Of a stretch of DNA of 64,000 bases, positions 39,343 through 49,617 are shown piece after piece. Under the pieces are notes generated by a model, which did not search any database, was not told where the DNA came from, and worked only from the letters and a program-made list of their open reading frames with translations. Numbering within the stretch: position 1 is the stretch's first letter; each line of letters starts with the position of its first letter. Both the position numbers and the translations under genes were made by a program. The stretch comes from Superficieibacter sp. 1612_C1 (GTDB taxonomy: Bacteria; Pseudomonadota; Gammaproteobacteria; Enterobacterales; Enterobacteriaceae), in assembly GCF_015234305.1 (NCBI RefSeq), contig NZ_JADGMI010000001.1, positions 434,001 through 498,000 on the forward strand, given 5' to 3'.

Positions 39343-41022
39343 TCAACGTAACGAAAGAAATTCTGCCACCGGTCCGGAGACCAGCGCGGGAATAAAGGTC
39401 AGGGCACCGACCAGCAATATCGTGCCCATCAGCAGGCCGACAAACAGCGGCCCGGTGGTGGTCAGCGTTCCGGCGCTGGCCGGCTGGATTTTTTTCGCTA
39501 CCAGCGAACCGGCGATTGCCATTAGCGGAATAATCACCCCGAAGCGACCCACCAGCATGCAAAATGCCAGCAGCCCGTTCCAGAAGGGTGTATTGGCGCT
39601 CAATCCGGCAAAGGCGCTGCCGTTATTGTTGGCGGCGGATGAGACGGCATACAGCACCTCGCTAAAACCGTGCGCGCCGGGATTTAACATCCCGCTACGC
39701 CCGGCTTCGGTCATCATCGCCAGCGCTGTGCCACCTAACACCAGCGCCGGGGTGACGAGGATCGCCAGCGCGGTCATTTTCATCTCGCGGACATCGATTT
39801 TTTTACCCAGATATTCCGGCGTGCGTCCGGTCATCAGCCCGGCGATAAATACCGCCAGCAACACGAACAGCAACATGCCGTATAGCCCCGAGCCGACGCC
39901 GCCAAAAACCACCTCACCGATTTGCATTAGCCACAGCGGGACCATGCCGCCGAGCGCGGTAAAGGAGTCGTGCATGGCGTTGACCGCCCCGCACGACGCC
40001 GCGGTAGTGACGACCGCGAACAGGCTGCTGGCCAGAATACCGAAGCGGCTCTCTTTGCCCTCCATATTCAGGCTGCTGTCAGCGCCCAGCGGCATCAAAT
40101 GCGGATTGCCCTGGGTTTCGGCCCACATCACTACCGCAGCACTGACGATAAAAATCAGCGTCATGGCCCACAGCAGCGTATGACCCTGACGGCGATCGCC
40201 CACCGCCTCGCCAAACGCAAAACAGAGCGCGGCGGGAATAAGGAAAATTGCCAGCATCTGTACGAAATTGGTCAGAGCCGTCGGGTTTTCAAACGGGTGC
40301 GAGGAGTTAGCGTTGAAAAAGCCACCGCCGTTGGTGCCGAGCATCTTGATCGCTTCCTGCGAGGCGGCGGGCCCCATCGGCAGCCATTGCTGAACGCCTT
40401 CGAGCGAAGTAATGGACTGGTACGGCAACAGATTCTGGATCGCGCCCTGTTGAATGAAAAACAGCGCCAACAGCAGCGACAGCGGTAGCAGGATCCACAG
40501 CGTGATCCGGGTGAGATCCACCCACGCATTGCCCAGCGTTTCCCTGCTCCGGCGAGCAAAGGCGCGCGCCAGGGCAAAGATCACCGCTATCCCGCTGGCA
40601 GCAGAAAGGAAGTTTTGCACCGTCAGCCCGACCATCTGACTGAAATAGCTCATGGTGCTTTCGCCACCGTAGGATTGCCAGTTGGTATTGGTGACAAAAC
40701 TCACCGCGGTATTCAGCGCCAGATGCCAGGAGAGGCCGGGCAGGTGCTGCGGATTCAGCGGCAGCCCATCCTGAAAGAGGAGTATAAAAAACAGGACCAG
40801 CAGACCCAGCAGGTTAAAGAGCAGGATCGCCAGCAGGTAGTGCCGCCAGTTCATCTCCTCACCGGAAATGCCCAGCAGTTTCCACAATGCGTTTTCCACA
40901 CGGCTAACGCCGGGGAAGGTATTGCCAGCAATCATCCCCGCGAGTAGCGCCCCTGTCGGACGGGCGAGAATAAACAGCACCAGCAGAAAGCTGGCGATCA
41001 GTAAAAATCCTTGCACGGCCAT
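39343..41022 (-). CDS. kdpA: K+-transporting ATPase subunit KdpA
   Basis: 559-aa potassium-channel-like subunit (E. coli 557) of the SKT superfamily that holds the selectivity filter. Pore-loop signatures such as [33 protein letters not shown] and [14 protein letters not shown] are present. Its ATG overlaps the kdpF stop by one base (TGATG). Confidence 0.97.
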   Translation of the reverse strand: MAVQGFLLIASFLLVLFILARPTGALLAGMIAGNTFPGVSRVENALWKLLGISGEEMNWRHYLLAILLFNLLGLLVLFFILLFQDGLPLNPQHLPGLSWHLALNTAVSFVTNTNWQSYGGESTMSYFSQMVGLTVQNFLSAASGIAVIFALARAFARRSRETLGNAWVDLTRITLWILLPLSLLLALFFIQQGAIQNLLPYQSITSLEGVQQWLPMGPAASQEAIKMLGTNGGGFFNANSSHPFENPTALTNFVQMLAIFLIPAALCFAFGEAVGDRRQGHTLLWAMTLIFIVSAAVVMWAETQGNPHLMPLGADSSLNMEGKESRFGILASSLFAVVTTAASCGAVNAMHDSFTALGGMVPLWLMQIGEVVFGGVGSGLYGMLLFVLLAVFIAGLMTGRTPEYLGKKIDVREMKMTALAILVTPALVLGGTALAMMTEAGRSGMLNPGAHGFSEVLYAVSSAANNNGSAFAGLSANTPFWNGLLAFCMLVGRFGVIIPLMAIAGSLVAKKIQPASAGTLTTTGPLFVGLLMGTILLVGALTFIPALVSGPVAEFLSLR

Positions 41023-41111
41023 CAGAATGCCTCCGCGTTAAGCAGGGCATACACCAGCCACGCCAATAACAGGATCACCAGCACCACGCCAGCTATTACG
41101 CCTGTACCCAC
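41022..41111 (-). CDS. kdpF: K+-transporting ATPase small subunit KdpF
   Basis: 29-codon single-helix membrane peptide: [20 protein letters not shown] followed by [13 protein letters not shown] start at 41111 with GGAGG six bases upstream. The stop overlaps kdpA. KdpF packs against KdpA and stabilises the complex in E. coli. First gene of the operon. Confidence 0.92.
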   Translation of the reverse strand: MGTGVIAGVVLVILLLAWLVYALLNAEAF

Positions 41112-41194
41112 ACTTCACCTCCACAACGATTAGCGATATGCGCTGAAGGTAGGCGTTGGCGTGCAAAGATTTTGCAAAAATCCACGCTGGGGAT

Positions 41195-41215
41195 GTAAAA
41201 AAAGTATAAAAATGC
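41195..41215 (-). promoter_or_regulatory. KdpE-binding T-rich box of kdpFABC
   Basis: Minus strand reads CATTTTTATACTTTTTTTAC, matching the characterised KdpE site, 85-105 bp upstream of the kdpF start. Confidence 0.75.
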
Positions 41216-41303
41216 GGTCGCGGGTACCCCCGTTTGCGGGATGTGCGCCGTTTTGCCGGGTGGCGGCTTCGCCTTACCCAGCCTACAAATTACACATTCT
41301 CAG

Positions 41304-41500
41304 TAAGTTAAGTGGATTTCGTAGGCCCGGTAAGCGCAGCGCCACCGGGCATCATTCAAATCCGACATTATCAATAAGTTATGTGGATATCGTAGGCCCG
41401 GTAAGCGCAGTGCCACCGGGCATCATTCAAATCCGGCATTATCGATAAGTTACGTGGTTATCGTAGGCCCGGTAAGCGCAGCGCCACCGGGCATCCTTCC
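41304..41500. repeat. Three tandem 71-bp REP-containing units
   Basis: Units start at 41304, 41375 and 41446 (exact 71-bp spacing). Each has a taagtt-n-gtgg lead, then gtaggcccggtaagcgcag and ccaccgggcat; the third diverges after the palindrome. A separate opposite REP at 41250-41288 completes a BIME. Confidence 0.88.
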
Positions 41501-41733
41501 CCGGTATAACGTTTGTCACCAGTCTGCTAAAAATGACAATACCCATTATTTAACTAATGATTAGTATTATTTTAACCTTTATGTAACTTAATTACGCTGT
41601 GAATGTAAATGATGCTTAAATAACCCAAAAATAGTGGTCGGATGAGTAGTAAAATTACACAAAAAAAGTTACTATTTTAATCAGAGAACGATTTCCGGTT
41701 AACGTTACCGACCAACTTAAGGGGGAGAACTCT

Positions 41734-41940
41734 ATGAATATGTATAAAGATTACTCAGCGAGCACCGTGTTATTTCGTCGTATTTTCGCCCTGCTGGCGG
41801 GAATCATTGCCTTACCGGTGATGCTGTTCTGGAAAGATCGCGCACGCTTCTACAGCTATCTGCATCGTATCTGGTCGAAAACCAGCGAAAAACCGGTATG
41901 GATGGATCAGGCCGAAAAAGCAGCCTGTGATTTTTACTAA
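41734..41940 (+). CDS. ybfA: Small membrane protein YbfA
   Basis: 68-aa protein, same length as E. coli YbfA. One or two hydrophobic segments ([19 protein letters not shown], residues about 11-30) precede a conserved C-terminal block [43 protein letters not shown] ribosome site precedes the ATG. Transcribed alone with its own terminator. Function unknown. Confidence 0.93.
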   Translation: MNMYKDYSASTVLFRRIFALLAGIIALPVMLFWKDRARFYSYLHRIWSKTSEKPVWMDQAEKAACDFY

Positions 41941-41980
41941 GCAAGACGACACACAGCAATAATAATTTTTCCATCCTCTT

Positions 41981-42013
41981 ATGGCCCGTCTTAACCAGAC
42001 GGGCCATTTTTTT
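41981..42013 (+). terminator. Terminator of ybfA
   Basis: Eleven-base-pair ATGGCCCGTCT/AGACGGGCCAT hairpin followed by T7. Confidence 0.93.
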
Positions 42014-42059
42014 GTCTGATGCTGACTACACTTACTCCTGAGAATAATCAGGAGCCGTT

Positions 42060-43016
42060 ATGAGTGACAAAATTCCTGTGGGCGTCAGCGCCTGTGTGGT
42101 AGGGGAACAGGTCCGTTTTGATGGCGGACATAAACGGCTGACCTTTGCCGTCGATGACTTAGCCTCGTGGGTCCGTTTTGAACCCGTTTGCCCGGAGATG
42201 GGCATTGGTCTGCCGGTGCCGCGTCCCGCGCTACGGCTGGTCAAAAACAGCGAAGGCGACATCGGCCTGCGCTTTAGTGATAAACGCGAAGGTGACTTAA
42301 CGGCGGACATGGAAGCCTTTGCCCGTCAGCGTATCCGCCATTTCGAACATTTATGCGGCTATATTGTCTGCGCGAAATCGCCCAGTTGCGGTATGGAGCG
42401 CGTGCGCGTCTACGATGCCGATGGCAAAAACAATCGCAAAGCGGGACGCGGCATTTATACTCGTGTACTGATGGAGACGTTTCCGTGGCTGCCGGTTGAG
42501 GAAGACGGGCGATTGCACGATCCGCTGATCCGCGAGAACTTCGTCGAGCGCATTTATGCTCTGCATGAACTTAATACCCTTCGCGAAGCCGGGCTGACGC
42601 GCGGTGAGCTGATCGCTTATCACAGTCGCTACAAGCTTTTGTTGTTGGCCCATTCACAGCCAAAATATCGCGAGCTGGGACGGTTCGTGGCGGCGATCAA
42701 CGAGTGGGCATCGCTTGAGGACTATTTTGCTGAGTATCGTCAGCGGCTGATGGATCTCATGTCCATCCCCACCTCGCGTCGCAACCATACGAATGTGTTG
42801 ATGCACGTGCAGGGTTATTTCCGTAAACAACTCAATTCACGCCAGCGTCAGGAGCTGGCGGCGCTGATCGACCGCTATCGTCAGGGGCTGCAACCGTTGC
42901 TGGCTCCGGTCACGCTGATTAAACATTACATGGCAGAATACCCGGATGCTTATCTGGCGGGACAACGTTATTTTGATCCCTGGCCCGAAGAATTACGCTT
43001 ACGTTACGGACATTAA
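42060..43016 (+). CDS. ybgA: YbgA-type protein: DUF523 (TudS-like) fused to DUF1722
   Basis: 318-aa two-domain protein. Residues 1 to about 150 form a DUF523 domain; cysteines C12 (GVSAC), C44 (EPVCPEMGIGLPVPR) and C110 (SPSCG) match its cluster ligands. DUF523 includes the [4Fe-4S] thiouracil desulfurase TudS. Residues about 185-310 form DUF1722 (SQPKYRELGRFVA, RRNHTNVLMHVQGYF). E. coli K-12 YbgA (169 aa) keeps only the second part. It lies three bases before phr, so both are probably co-expressed. Biochemical role here is inferred. Confidence 0.85.
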   Translation: MSDKIPVGVSACVVGEQVRFDGGHKRLTFAVDDLASWVRFEPVCPEMGIGLPVPRPALRLVKNSEGDIGLRFSDKREGDLTADMEAFARQRIRHFEHLCGYIVCAKSPSCGMERVRVYDADGKNNRKAGRGIYTRVLMETFPWLPVEEDGRLHDPLIRENFVERIYALHELNTLREAGLTRGELIAYHSRYKLLLLAHSQPKYRELGRFVAAINEWASLEDYFAEYRQRLMDLMSIPTSRRNHTNVLMHVQGYFRKQLNSRQRQELAALIDRYRQGLQPLLAPVTLIKHYMAEYPDAYLAGQRYFDPWPEELRLRYGH

Positions 43017-43019
43017 TTT

Positions 43020-44441
43020 ATGACCACCCATCTGGTCTGGTTTCGGGCCGACTTACGTCTTCATGACAATCTGGCGCTGGCAGCGGCGTGTCGGGACCGA
43101 CACGCCAGGGTACTGGCGCTGTTTATCGCTACTCCTGAACAGTGGCAAGCGCATCATATGTCGCCGCGTCAGGCGGCGCTGCTGGTCTCGCAGCTTAACG
43201 CTCTACAACAGGCGCTGGCGGAGAAGGGCATTCCATTAATTTTTAAACAGGTCGCCGATTTTGCCGCCAGCATTGAGGCGGTAAAGCAGGTTTGCGAGCA
43301 GGAGCAGGTCAGCGATCTTTTTTATAATTACCAATATGAGCTGAATGAACGGCAGCGTGATGCGCAACTGGAAAAAACGCTCAATGACGTGGTGTGCCAG
43401 GGCTTTGATGACAGCGTCATGCTGGCACCGGGCAGCGTGATGACCGGCAATCATCAAATGTATAAAGTATTTACCCCGTTCAAAAATGCGTATTTACGTC
43501 GCCTGATGGACGGACTGCCGGAATGCGTTGCCGCGCCGTCAGTTCGCGAGAGCGGGCCGCTGACGGGCACACTTGCGACGATTAACATTCGCTATCCGCA
43601 GGAGCCGTTTGACGAGCAGCTTTTTGCTGCGGAGGAAACCGCCGCTATTGCCCGTCTGCGCGAATTTTGTCGCCACGGAGCGGGGGAGTATGAGCAGCGA
43701 CGTGACTACCCGGCGATTGACGGCACCAGCCTCCTGTCGGCCTGTCTGACCCTCGGCGTCCTTTCCCCGCGCCAGTGCCTGAACCGCCTGCTGGCGGAAC
43801 AGCCGGACGCGCTGTCCGGCGGGGCGGGGGCCGTCTGGCTGAACGAGCTGATCTGGCGGGAATTCTATCGTCATCTGATGACGTACAATCCGTCACTGTG
43901 CCGCTATCGGCCTTTCATTGCCTGGACGGATAATGTGCAGTGGCAGCAGGATGACGCGCAGTTTGCGGCGTGGAAACATGGCAAGACCGGTTATCCCATC
44001 GTCGATGCGGCCATGCGGCAAATGAATGCTATCGGCTGGATGCACAACCGGTTACGGATGATTACGGCCAGTTTTCTGGTAAAAGATCTGCTAATCGACT
44101 GGCGGGTCGGCGAGCGTTATTTTATGTCGCGGCTGATTGACGGCGATCTGGCGGCCAACAACGGCGGCTGGCAGTGGGCTGCCTCGACCGGCACAGATGC
44201 CGCGCCCTATTTCCGCATCTTCAACCCGACCACCCAGGGCGAGAAATTCGACCGTGACGGCGAGTTTATCCGCCAGTGGCTACCAGAGCTGAAAGCGGTG
44301 CCGGGGAGGGCGATACATTCGCCGTGGGAATGGGCAGAGAAGAACGGCGTGACGCTCGATTATCCGCGTCCGGTAGTGGATCATAAGCAGGCGAGAAAAA
44401 CCACCCTGGCGGCTTATGAAGCCGCGCGCAAAGGGGCATAA
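43020..44441 (+). CDS. phr: Deoxyribodipyrimidine photolyase
   Basis: 473-aa class I CPD photolyase (E. coli 472). N-terminal alpha/beta domain binding the folate antenna (TTHLVWFRADLRLHDN) and a C-terminal FAD domain with WLNELIWREFYRHLM, GYPIVDAAMRQM and DGDLAANNGGWQWAASTGTDAAPYFRIFNP. The start is three bases after the ybgA stop, indicating an operon. Convergent with dtpD across a short hairpin. Confidence 0.97.
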   Translation: MTTHLVWFRADLRLHDNLALAAACRDRHARVLALFIATPEQWQAHHMSPRQAALLVSQLNALQQALAEKGIPLIFKQVADFAASIEAVKQVCEQEQVSDLFYNYQYELNERQRDAQLEKTLNDVVCQGFDDSVMLAPGSVMTGNHQMYKVFTPFKNAYLRRLMDGLPECVAAPSVRESGPLTGTLATINIRYPQEPFDEQLFAAEETAAIARLREFCRHGAGEYEQRRDYPAIDGTSLLSACLTLGVLSPRQCLNRLLAEQPDALSGGAGAVWLNELIWREFYRHLMTYNPSLCRYRPFIAWTDNVQWQQDDAQFAAWKHGKTGYPIVDAAMRQMNAIGWMHNRLRMITASFLVKDLLIDWRVGERYFMSRLIDGDLAANNGGWQWAASTGTDAAPYFRIFNPTTQGEKFDRDGEFIRQWLPELKAVPGRAIHSPWEWAEKNGVTLDYPRPVVDHKQARKTTLAAYEAARKGA

Positions 44442-44445
44442 CAAA

Positions 44446-44472
44446 TTGCCCGGCAATATCGCTGCCGGGCAA
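44446..44472. terminator. Hairpin between convergent phr and dtpD
   Basis: Perfect 10-bp TTGCCCGGCA/TGCCGGGCAA stem with a seven-base loop, five bases after the phr stop and nine before the dtpD stop. T runs are weak on both sides. Confidence 0.6.
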
Positions 44473-44480
44473 CAGGATAA

Positions 44481-45965
44481 TCAGCTTTCGGCCACCGCCA
44501 TCCGCTGATTCCGTACCTTTATGGCCTGGTACAGCCAGATGAGCAATACACATCCCACGCAGGCCAGCGCGCCCCAGGTGATTTCACTAAACACATCAAT
44601 ATACGCATTAATGGAATAGTTAATCGCCCCGGAGGCATCGAACGCGCCCTGCGAGGTCCGGTCAGCGATGACGCCTGCCAGATAGTTGGCAATCGCGCCG
44701 GAGAGCAGCATATAGATGCCGGTCAGCACGCCAGTGACGCCAGGGATTTCAATGCGGGTGATTTGCGACATCGCCACCGGGTCAATGAACAACTCGGCGA
44801 AGCCCATCACCGCCAGACCGAGGACCATTAACGGCATGGAGGAGTGACCGTAGGTGGCCGACCAGCGGGCGCTGAGGGTCAGAATGCAGAACCCGGCGCT
44901 CATCAGGCCGAGGCCCAGCGCAAATTTACCCCAAATTCGCACGGTGCGATTGCCGCTGACGCTCTCTTTCACCAGCCACGCCAGCACCACGCCGCACAGC
45001 ATGACGGCAAAGGCATTCACCGACTGGAACATGGCGGTCGGGACGTCATAACCGAAAATGCCACGGTCGACAAAACGGTCGATATAGAGGCTAATCGAAC
45101 TGCCGCCCTGCTGAGCAAAGGCCCAGAACAACAGGCTAAACAGCGTCAGAGTGACAATGAGTCCCAGCTCTTTACGCTGCTTCTGCGTTTGCGCCTGACG
45201 ATAAATTTTCACCAGAACGGCAAAGCCTATCAGGGTCGCGGCGATCAGCGCATAGACTGACCACGCTTTCCAGAACAAAACGGTGATCCCGAGCGGGGCG
45301 ACGACTAGCAGCACCAGCAGCCAGCTCCAGTTAGGCAGAACGAAGGTTCTGGCGCGCAGCGCCGCATGGTTCACCCCGGCGGTATGGGCAAAATGGCGAT
45401 TGCCGCACAGGAAGATAATCAACCCGGCCAGCATACCGATGGCCGCCAGCGCGAATCCCATTGCCCAGCTGTACTCTTCCTGCACGTAACCACAGGCGAT
45501 AGGGGCAACAATGGAGCCGACGTTGCCCGCCGCGTACAGCAGAGAAAACCCGCCGTCGCGACGCGGATCCTGCGGTTCATACAGTTCACCCAACAGGCAG
45601 CTAATATTCGACTTAAACAACCCGTAGCCGCAGACGATAATCGCCAGCGAAAGATAGAGGAACGTTGGCGCAACTTCGCTGGCACCGAGCACCAGATGCC
45701 CGATAGCCATCAGACACGCGCCAATCATCACCGCCATCCGGTTGCCCAGAATTTTATCGGCCAGATAACCGCCGAGGATCGGCGTGACGTAGACCAGAGA
45801 GCAGTAAGCGCTAAACAGTTCGTAAGCGTGATTGTCGTCGTACTTGAGCTGGTTGGTGAGATACAGGATCAGCAGCGCGCGCATGCCGTAAAAACTGAAG
45901 TATTCCCAAATTTGCAGTGCGACCACATAGTAAATGGCGCGTGGCTGTGAAGCTTTTTTGTTCAT
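44481..45965 (-). CDS. dtpD: Dipeptide permease D (DtpD/YbgH)
   Basis: 494-aa proton-dependent oligopeptide transporter (POT/PTR family; E. coli 493). The POT signature ([23 protein letters not shown]) with the ExxER-like region is at the N-terminus, and roughly 14 hydrophobic segments follow, including the FYxxINxG-type region. Inner membrane, imports dipeptides. Convergent with phr, divergent from ybgI. Confidence 0.95.
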   Translation of the reverse strand: MNKKASQPRAIYYVVALQIWEYFSFYGMRALLILYLTNQLKYDDNHAYELFSAYCSLVYVTPILGGYLADKILGNRMAVMIGACLMAIGHLVLGASEVAPTFLYLSLAIIVCGYGLFKSNISCLLGELYEPQDPRRDGGFSLLYAAGNVGSIVAPIACGYVQEEYSWAMGFALAAIGMLAGLIIFLCGNRHFAHTAGVNHAALRARTFVLPNWSWLLVLLVVAPLGITVLFWKAWSVYALIAATLIGFAVLVKIYRQAQTQKQRKELGLIVTLTLFSLLFWAFAQQGGSSISLYIDRFVDRGIFGYDVPTAMFQSVNAFAVMLCGVVLAWLVKESVSGNRTVRIWGKFALGLGLMSAGFCILTLSARWSATYGHSSMPLMVLGLAVMGFAELFIDPVAMSQITRIEIPGVTGVLTGIYMLLSGAIANYLAGVIADRTSQGAFDASGAINYSINAYIDVFSEITWGALACVGCVLLIWLYQAIKVRNQRMAVAES

Positions 45966-46234
45966 GATATTCCCGGTCTAAATCCTACGCAGGGCAGAAG
46001 CCCGAGGCGTAACTGCTTACAGTGATGTAGATCTAATAATCTATGCAATATGCTGTTTGGTTGCATAAATATACATGAAGCGTGGCGGATAACGGTAAGC
46101 AATTTGAGTCTTTATGCACGATGATCCGCAAGATTATGCGAGGTATCATTAAGGCGAATAATTGGCTGTCGACGAGGACGCGTGGGGACGCTATGGTAGT
46201 TCTGTAAATGGCACAAGGGGTAAGTCAAACAATG

Positions 46235-46978
46235 ATGAAAAACACCGAACTGGAACAGCTGATCAACGAGAAACTGAACAGTATCACCTTCAGCGACTAT
46301 GGTCCGAATGGCCTCCAGGTTGAAGGCAAAGAGACGGTGCAGAAGATCGTCACGGGCGTCACCGCCAGCCAGGCGCTGCTTGATGAAGCCGTGCGCCAGC
46401 AGGCTGACGCGGTGATTGTGCATCATGGTTATTTCTGGAAGAACGAGTCGCCGGTCATTCGCGGTATGAAGCGCAACCGCCTGAAAACGCTGCTGCAAAA
46501 CGATATCAACCTCTATGGCTGGCACCTGCCGCTGGATGCGCATCCGGAACTGGGCAACAACGTTCAGCTTGCCGCGCTGCTGGGGATCACGGTGAAGGGC
46601 GAAATCGAACCGCTGCTGCCGTGGGGTGAACTCTCTATGCCGGTGCCGGGGCTGGAACTGGCCTCGTGGATTGAAGCTCGTCTGGGGCGTAAACCGCTGT
46701 GGTGCGGCGATACCGGACCGGACCTGGTGCAACGCGTGGCATGGTGTACCGGCGGCGGTCAGGGATTTATTGATAACGCGGCGCGCTTCGGTGTGGATGC
46801 TTTTATTACCGGCGAGGTCTCCGAACAAACCATCCATTCCGCGCGTGAGCAGGGGCTGCATTTTTACGCGGCCGGGCATCACGCAACCGAACGCGGCGGT
46901 ATTCGCGCCCTGAGCGAATGGCTGACTGAAAATACCGATCTGGATGTCACCTTTATCGATATCCCGAACCCAGCGTAA
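46235..46978 (+). CDS. ybgI: NIF3-family metal-binding protein YbgI
   Basis: 247-aa protein of the NIF3/DUF34 family that forms toroidal hexamers with a dinuclear metal site. Conserved HHGYFWKNESP, GWHLPLDAHPELGNN and AAGHHATERGG carry the metal-binding His/Glu. The second of two adjacent ATGs (46232 and 46235) matches E. coli; AAGGGG is 11-14 bases upstream, a long spacing. Leads the ybgI-pxpB-pxpC-pxpA cluster, 15 bp before pxpB. Enzymatic role unresolved. Confidence 0.92.
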   Translation: MKNTELEQLINEKLNSITFSDYGPNGLQVEGKETVQKIVTGVTASQALLDEAVRQQADAVIVHHGYFWKNESPVIRGMKRNRLKTLLQNDINLYGWHLPLDAHPELGNNVQLAALLGITVKGEIEPLLPWGELSMPVPGLELASWIEARLGRKPLWCGDTGPDLVQRVAWCTGGGQGFIDNAARFGVDAFITGEVSEQTIHSAREQGLHFYAAGHHATERGGIRALSEWLTENTDLDVTFIDIPNPA

Positions 46979-46993
46979 AAAAGAGGAAAAAAA

Positions 46994-47650
46994 GTGCAGC
47001 GAGCGCGTTGTTACCTGTCAGGAGAAACCGCCGTGGTGCTGGAGCTGGAACCTCCCGTCACCCTGGCGAGCCAGAAGCGGATTTGGCGTTTAACACAACG
47101 AGTCGCCGAAATGCCGAACGTGGTGGAAGCCATTCCCGGAATGAACAATATTACCGTTGTGCTGCGCGATCCACAGTCGCTGGCGCTGGATGCGCTTGAG
47201 CGTTTGCAGCGCTGGTGGGAGGAGAGTGAGGCGCTGGAGCCGGACTCCCGCGCCATTGAAATTCCGGTGGTCTACGGCGGCGCGCAAGGGCCCGATCTGG
47301 AGGAGGTCGCCCGCCACAGCGGATTAACGCCGCGGCAGGTGGTGGAACTTCACGCCTCGGTGGATTATGTGGTCTGGTTTTTGGGCTTCCAGCCGGGCTT
47401 TCCCTATCTTGGCGGCCTGCCGGAGCAGCTTATTACGCCGCGTCGGGCTGAGCCTCGTCTGCTGGTTCCCGCGGGCTCGGTCGGCATTGGCGGCGCGCAG
47501 ACCGGGATTTATCCGCTCCCCACGCCGGGAGGCTGGCAGCTTATTGGGACGACGCCGCTGGCGCTGTTCGATCCTGCCAAAAGCGAACCCGTATTGCTGC
47601 GTCCCGGCGACAGCGTGCGCTTTATTCCACAGACGGAGGGCGTATGCTGA
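46994..47650 (+). CDS. pxpB: 5-oxoprolinase subunit PxpB
   Basis: 218-aa KipI-like subunit of the ATP-dependent 5-oxoprolinase PxpABC, which opens 5-oxoproline to glutamate. Hallmark [15 protein letters not shown] and [26 protein letters not shown] are present. GTG start at 46994, as in E. coli, after an AGAGGAAAAA ribosome site. The last codons overlap the pxpC start by seven bases. Confidence 0.95.
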   Translation: MQRARCYLSGETAVVLELEPPVTLASQKRIWRLTQRVAEMPNVVEAIPGMNNITVVLRDPQSLALDALERLQRWWEESEALEPDSRAIEIPVVYGGAQGPDLEEVARHSGLTPRQVVELHASVDYVVWFLGFQPGFPYLGGLPEQLITPRRAEPRLLVPAGSVGIGGAQTGIYPLPTPGGWQLIGTTPLALFDPAKSEPVLLRPGDSVRFIPQTEGVC

Positions 47651-48576
47651 ATATAATTCGCGCCGGTATGATGACGACGGTGCAGGACGGCGGTCGGGTA
47701 GGGCAGCGTCAGTCCGGCATCAGTCAGTGCGGCGCGCTGGATCTTCCGGCGTTGCGTACAGCTAATTTACTGGTCGGTAACGATAAAGATGCGGCAGCAC
47801 TGGAAATTGTCCTCGGCCAGTTTTCCGTTGAGTTTTCACAGGATGGCTGGTTTGCGCTGACCGGCGCGGGCTGTGATGCCACCCTTGATGGCGCTCAGGT
47901 GTGGACCGGCTGGCGGCAGCATGCCCGCGCAGGGCAGCGTCTGACGCTGAAGACGCCCCGTCACGGCGTGCGTAGCTATCTGGCGATTGCCGGTGGCATC
48001 GATGTGCCGCAGGTGATGGGATCGCGCAGTACCGATCTTAAACTGGGCATTGGGGGCCTTGACGGCCGGTTATTACAGGATGGCGACTGTCTTGCCGTCC
48101 ATGTTCCGACGCGTGATTTCAGCGGGCCGCACGGTATCAAACAGCTTTTATGGAGCAACCGACTGCGGGCGCTGCCGGGGCCAGAATATAATGAGTTTGA
48201 TGCGGCGTCGCAGGCCGCGTTCTGGCGCTTGCCGTGGCGTCTGAGTCCGCAAAGCGATCGCATGGGGTATCGGCTACAGGGGCAGATCCTCAGACGTACT
48301 ACCGATCGCGAGTTGCTTTCCCACGGTCTGCTGCCGGGCGTCGTTCAGGTGCCGCATAACGGGCAACCGATCGTATTGATGAACGACGCGCAGACCACGG
48401 GCGGCTATCCACGGATTGCCTGTGTGATCGAGGCGGACATGTACCATCTGGCGCAAATTCCGCTCGGGCAGCCGATTCATTTCGTTCCCTGCACGCTGGA
48501 AGAGGCGCTTAAAGCGCGCAGCGATCAGCATCGCTATATCGAACAGCTTGAATGGCGGTTGAATGATGATCAGTGA
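47644..48576 (+). CDS. pxpC: 5-oxoprolinase subunit PxpC
   Basis: 310-aa biotin-dependent-carboxylase-like (KipA) subunit of PxpABC. Starts [21 protein letters not shown] and contains [26 protein letters not shown] and the [12 protein letters not shown] region. Overlaps pxpB by seven bases and reads into pxpA. Confidence 0.95.
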   Translation: MLNIIRAGMMTTVQDGGRVGQRQSGISQCGALDLPALRTANLLVGNDKDAAALEIVLGQFSVEFSQDGWFALTGAGCDATLDGAQVWTGWRQHARAGQRLTLKTPRHGVRSYLAIAGGIDVPQVMGSRSTDLKLGIGGLDGRLLQDGDCLAVHVPTRDFSGPHGIKQLLWSNRLRALPGPEYNEFDAASQAAFWRLPWRLSPQSDRMGYRLQGQILRRTTDRELLSHGLLPGVVQVPHNGQPIVLMNDAQTTGGYPRIACVIEADMYHLAQIPLGQPIHFVPCTLEEALKARSDQHRYIEQLEWRLNDDQ

Positions 48577-49354
48577 AATGCCGGGAGCTTCTGGTAAAAG
48601 CCTTTCTGGTGCAGGAGGATCTATCGATCTTAACGCCGATGTGGGAGAGGGCTGCGCCAGCGATGCCGCGCTCTTTTCTCTGATCTCCTCAGCCAACATT
48701 GCCTGCGGCTTTCATGCGGGCGATGCGCTGACCATGCAGTTTTGCGTGCGGGAAGCACGTAAAAATGGCGTGGCCATCGGGGCGCATCCAGGATTTGCCG
48801 ACCGGGAAAATTTTGGCCGCACCGCGATGCAACTGCCGCCGGAGACGATTTTCGCCCAGACCCTGTACCAGATTGGTGCGCTGGCCGCCATTGCCCGTGC
48901 CGAGGGCGGGGTCATGCGTCACGTTAAACCGCACGGTATGCTCTATAATCAGGCCGCACGCGATCCGCAGATGGCGGATGCCGTTGCCCGGGCCGTTCAT
49001 GCCTGCGATCCGCAGCTTATTCTGGTGGGTCTGGCGGGAAGCGAGCTGATCCATGCCGGGCAGCGTTATGGTCTGGCGACCCGGCAGGAAGTATTTGCCG
49101 ATCGACGATATCAGCGCGACGGCAGCCTTGTCCCCCGCACTCAGGCGGGCGCGCTGATTGAGGATGAAGAACAGGCGCTGACGCAGACGCTGGCGATGAT
49201 CCAGCAGGGTCGGGTAATGAGCATGGAGGGGGTATGGGTGCCGGTTGAGGCGCAAACGGTATGTCTCCACGGCGACGGTGAACAGGCGCTGGCGTTTGCC
49301 CGCCGTTTGCGGGCCGCATTTGCAGCGCAGGGGATCAGGGTTAGCGCGGAATAA
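48563..49354 (+). CDS. pxpA: 5-oxoprolinase subunit PxpA
   Basis: LamB/YcsF-family subunit of PxpABC. The conserved body starts at [15 protein letters not shown] and includes [26 protein letters not shown] and the VCLHGDGE C-terminus. E. coli PxpA begins MKIDLNAD, but here no ATG precedes ATC-GAT-CTT; the nearest in-frame ATGs are at 48563, 48566 and 48578, adding about 15-20 residues and overlapping the pxpC end. An AGGAGG lies four bases before that ATC codon. The coordinates use the longest coupled start; the true start is uncertain. Confidence 0.85.
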   Translation: MMISEMPGASGKSLSGAGGSIDLNADVGEGCASDAALFSLISSANIACGFHAGDALTMQFCVREARKNGVAIGAHPGFADRENFGRTAMQLPPETIFAQTLYQIGALAAIARAEGGVMRHVKPHGMLYNQAARDPQMADAVARAVHACDPQLILVGLAGSELIHAGQRYGLATRQEVFADRRYQRDGSLVPRTQAGALIEDEEQALTQTLAMIQQGRVMSMEGVWVPVEAQTVCLHGDGEQALAFARRLRAAFAAQGIRVSAE

Positions 49355-49440
49355 CGTTTTGCGCGGATAGGGTGTCCGGTCTATGCATCATGCACGCCGC
49401 GTCTGGGCTATTGCGAGAAATGCCAGCCGCATTCTGGCTA

Positions 49441-49554
49441 CCTGCCGGATGACGGCTGTGCCTTATCCGGCCTGGATTCAGAGTACAAACCGCGGTGGTA
49501 ACGCCGCCATTCGTAGCCGTTCGTAGGCCCGGTAAGCGCAGCGCCACCGGGCAT
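49441..49554. repeat. REP pair between pxpA and nei
   Basis: A divergent unit at 49441-49475 (cctgccggatgacggctg...ccttatccggcctgg) and an inverted unit at 49523-49554 (gtaggcccggtaagcgcag...ccaccgggcat). Confidence 0.8.
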
Positions 49555-49617
49555 TTAACCCCCGATGGCCGGAGAATCGCTTTACCTCTCAGAGCCACTA
49601 TACGTTCAGGAGAAATC

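Larger units (their letters stand above)
41112..41733. other. kdpF-ybfA intergenic region
   Basis: Divergent promoters of kdpFABC (with the KdpE box) and ybfA, separated by one single REP (41250-41288) and three tandem REP units (41304-41500). The 41510-41730 part is AT-rich and probably holds the ybfA promoter. No gene seen. Confidence 0.7.

Noticed and set aside
41304-41500. Regular 71-bp repeats as a possible CRISPR array
   Set aside because: The whole unit is repeated rather than a short repeat with unique spacers, and the palindromic cores are REP sequences.
46112-46882. 256-codon ORF opposite ybgI
   Set aside because: ybgI is conserved over its full length on the plus strand; the antisense frame is unrelated to any family I know.
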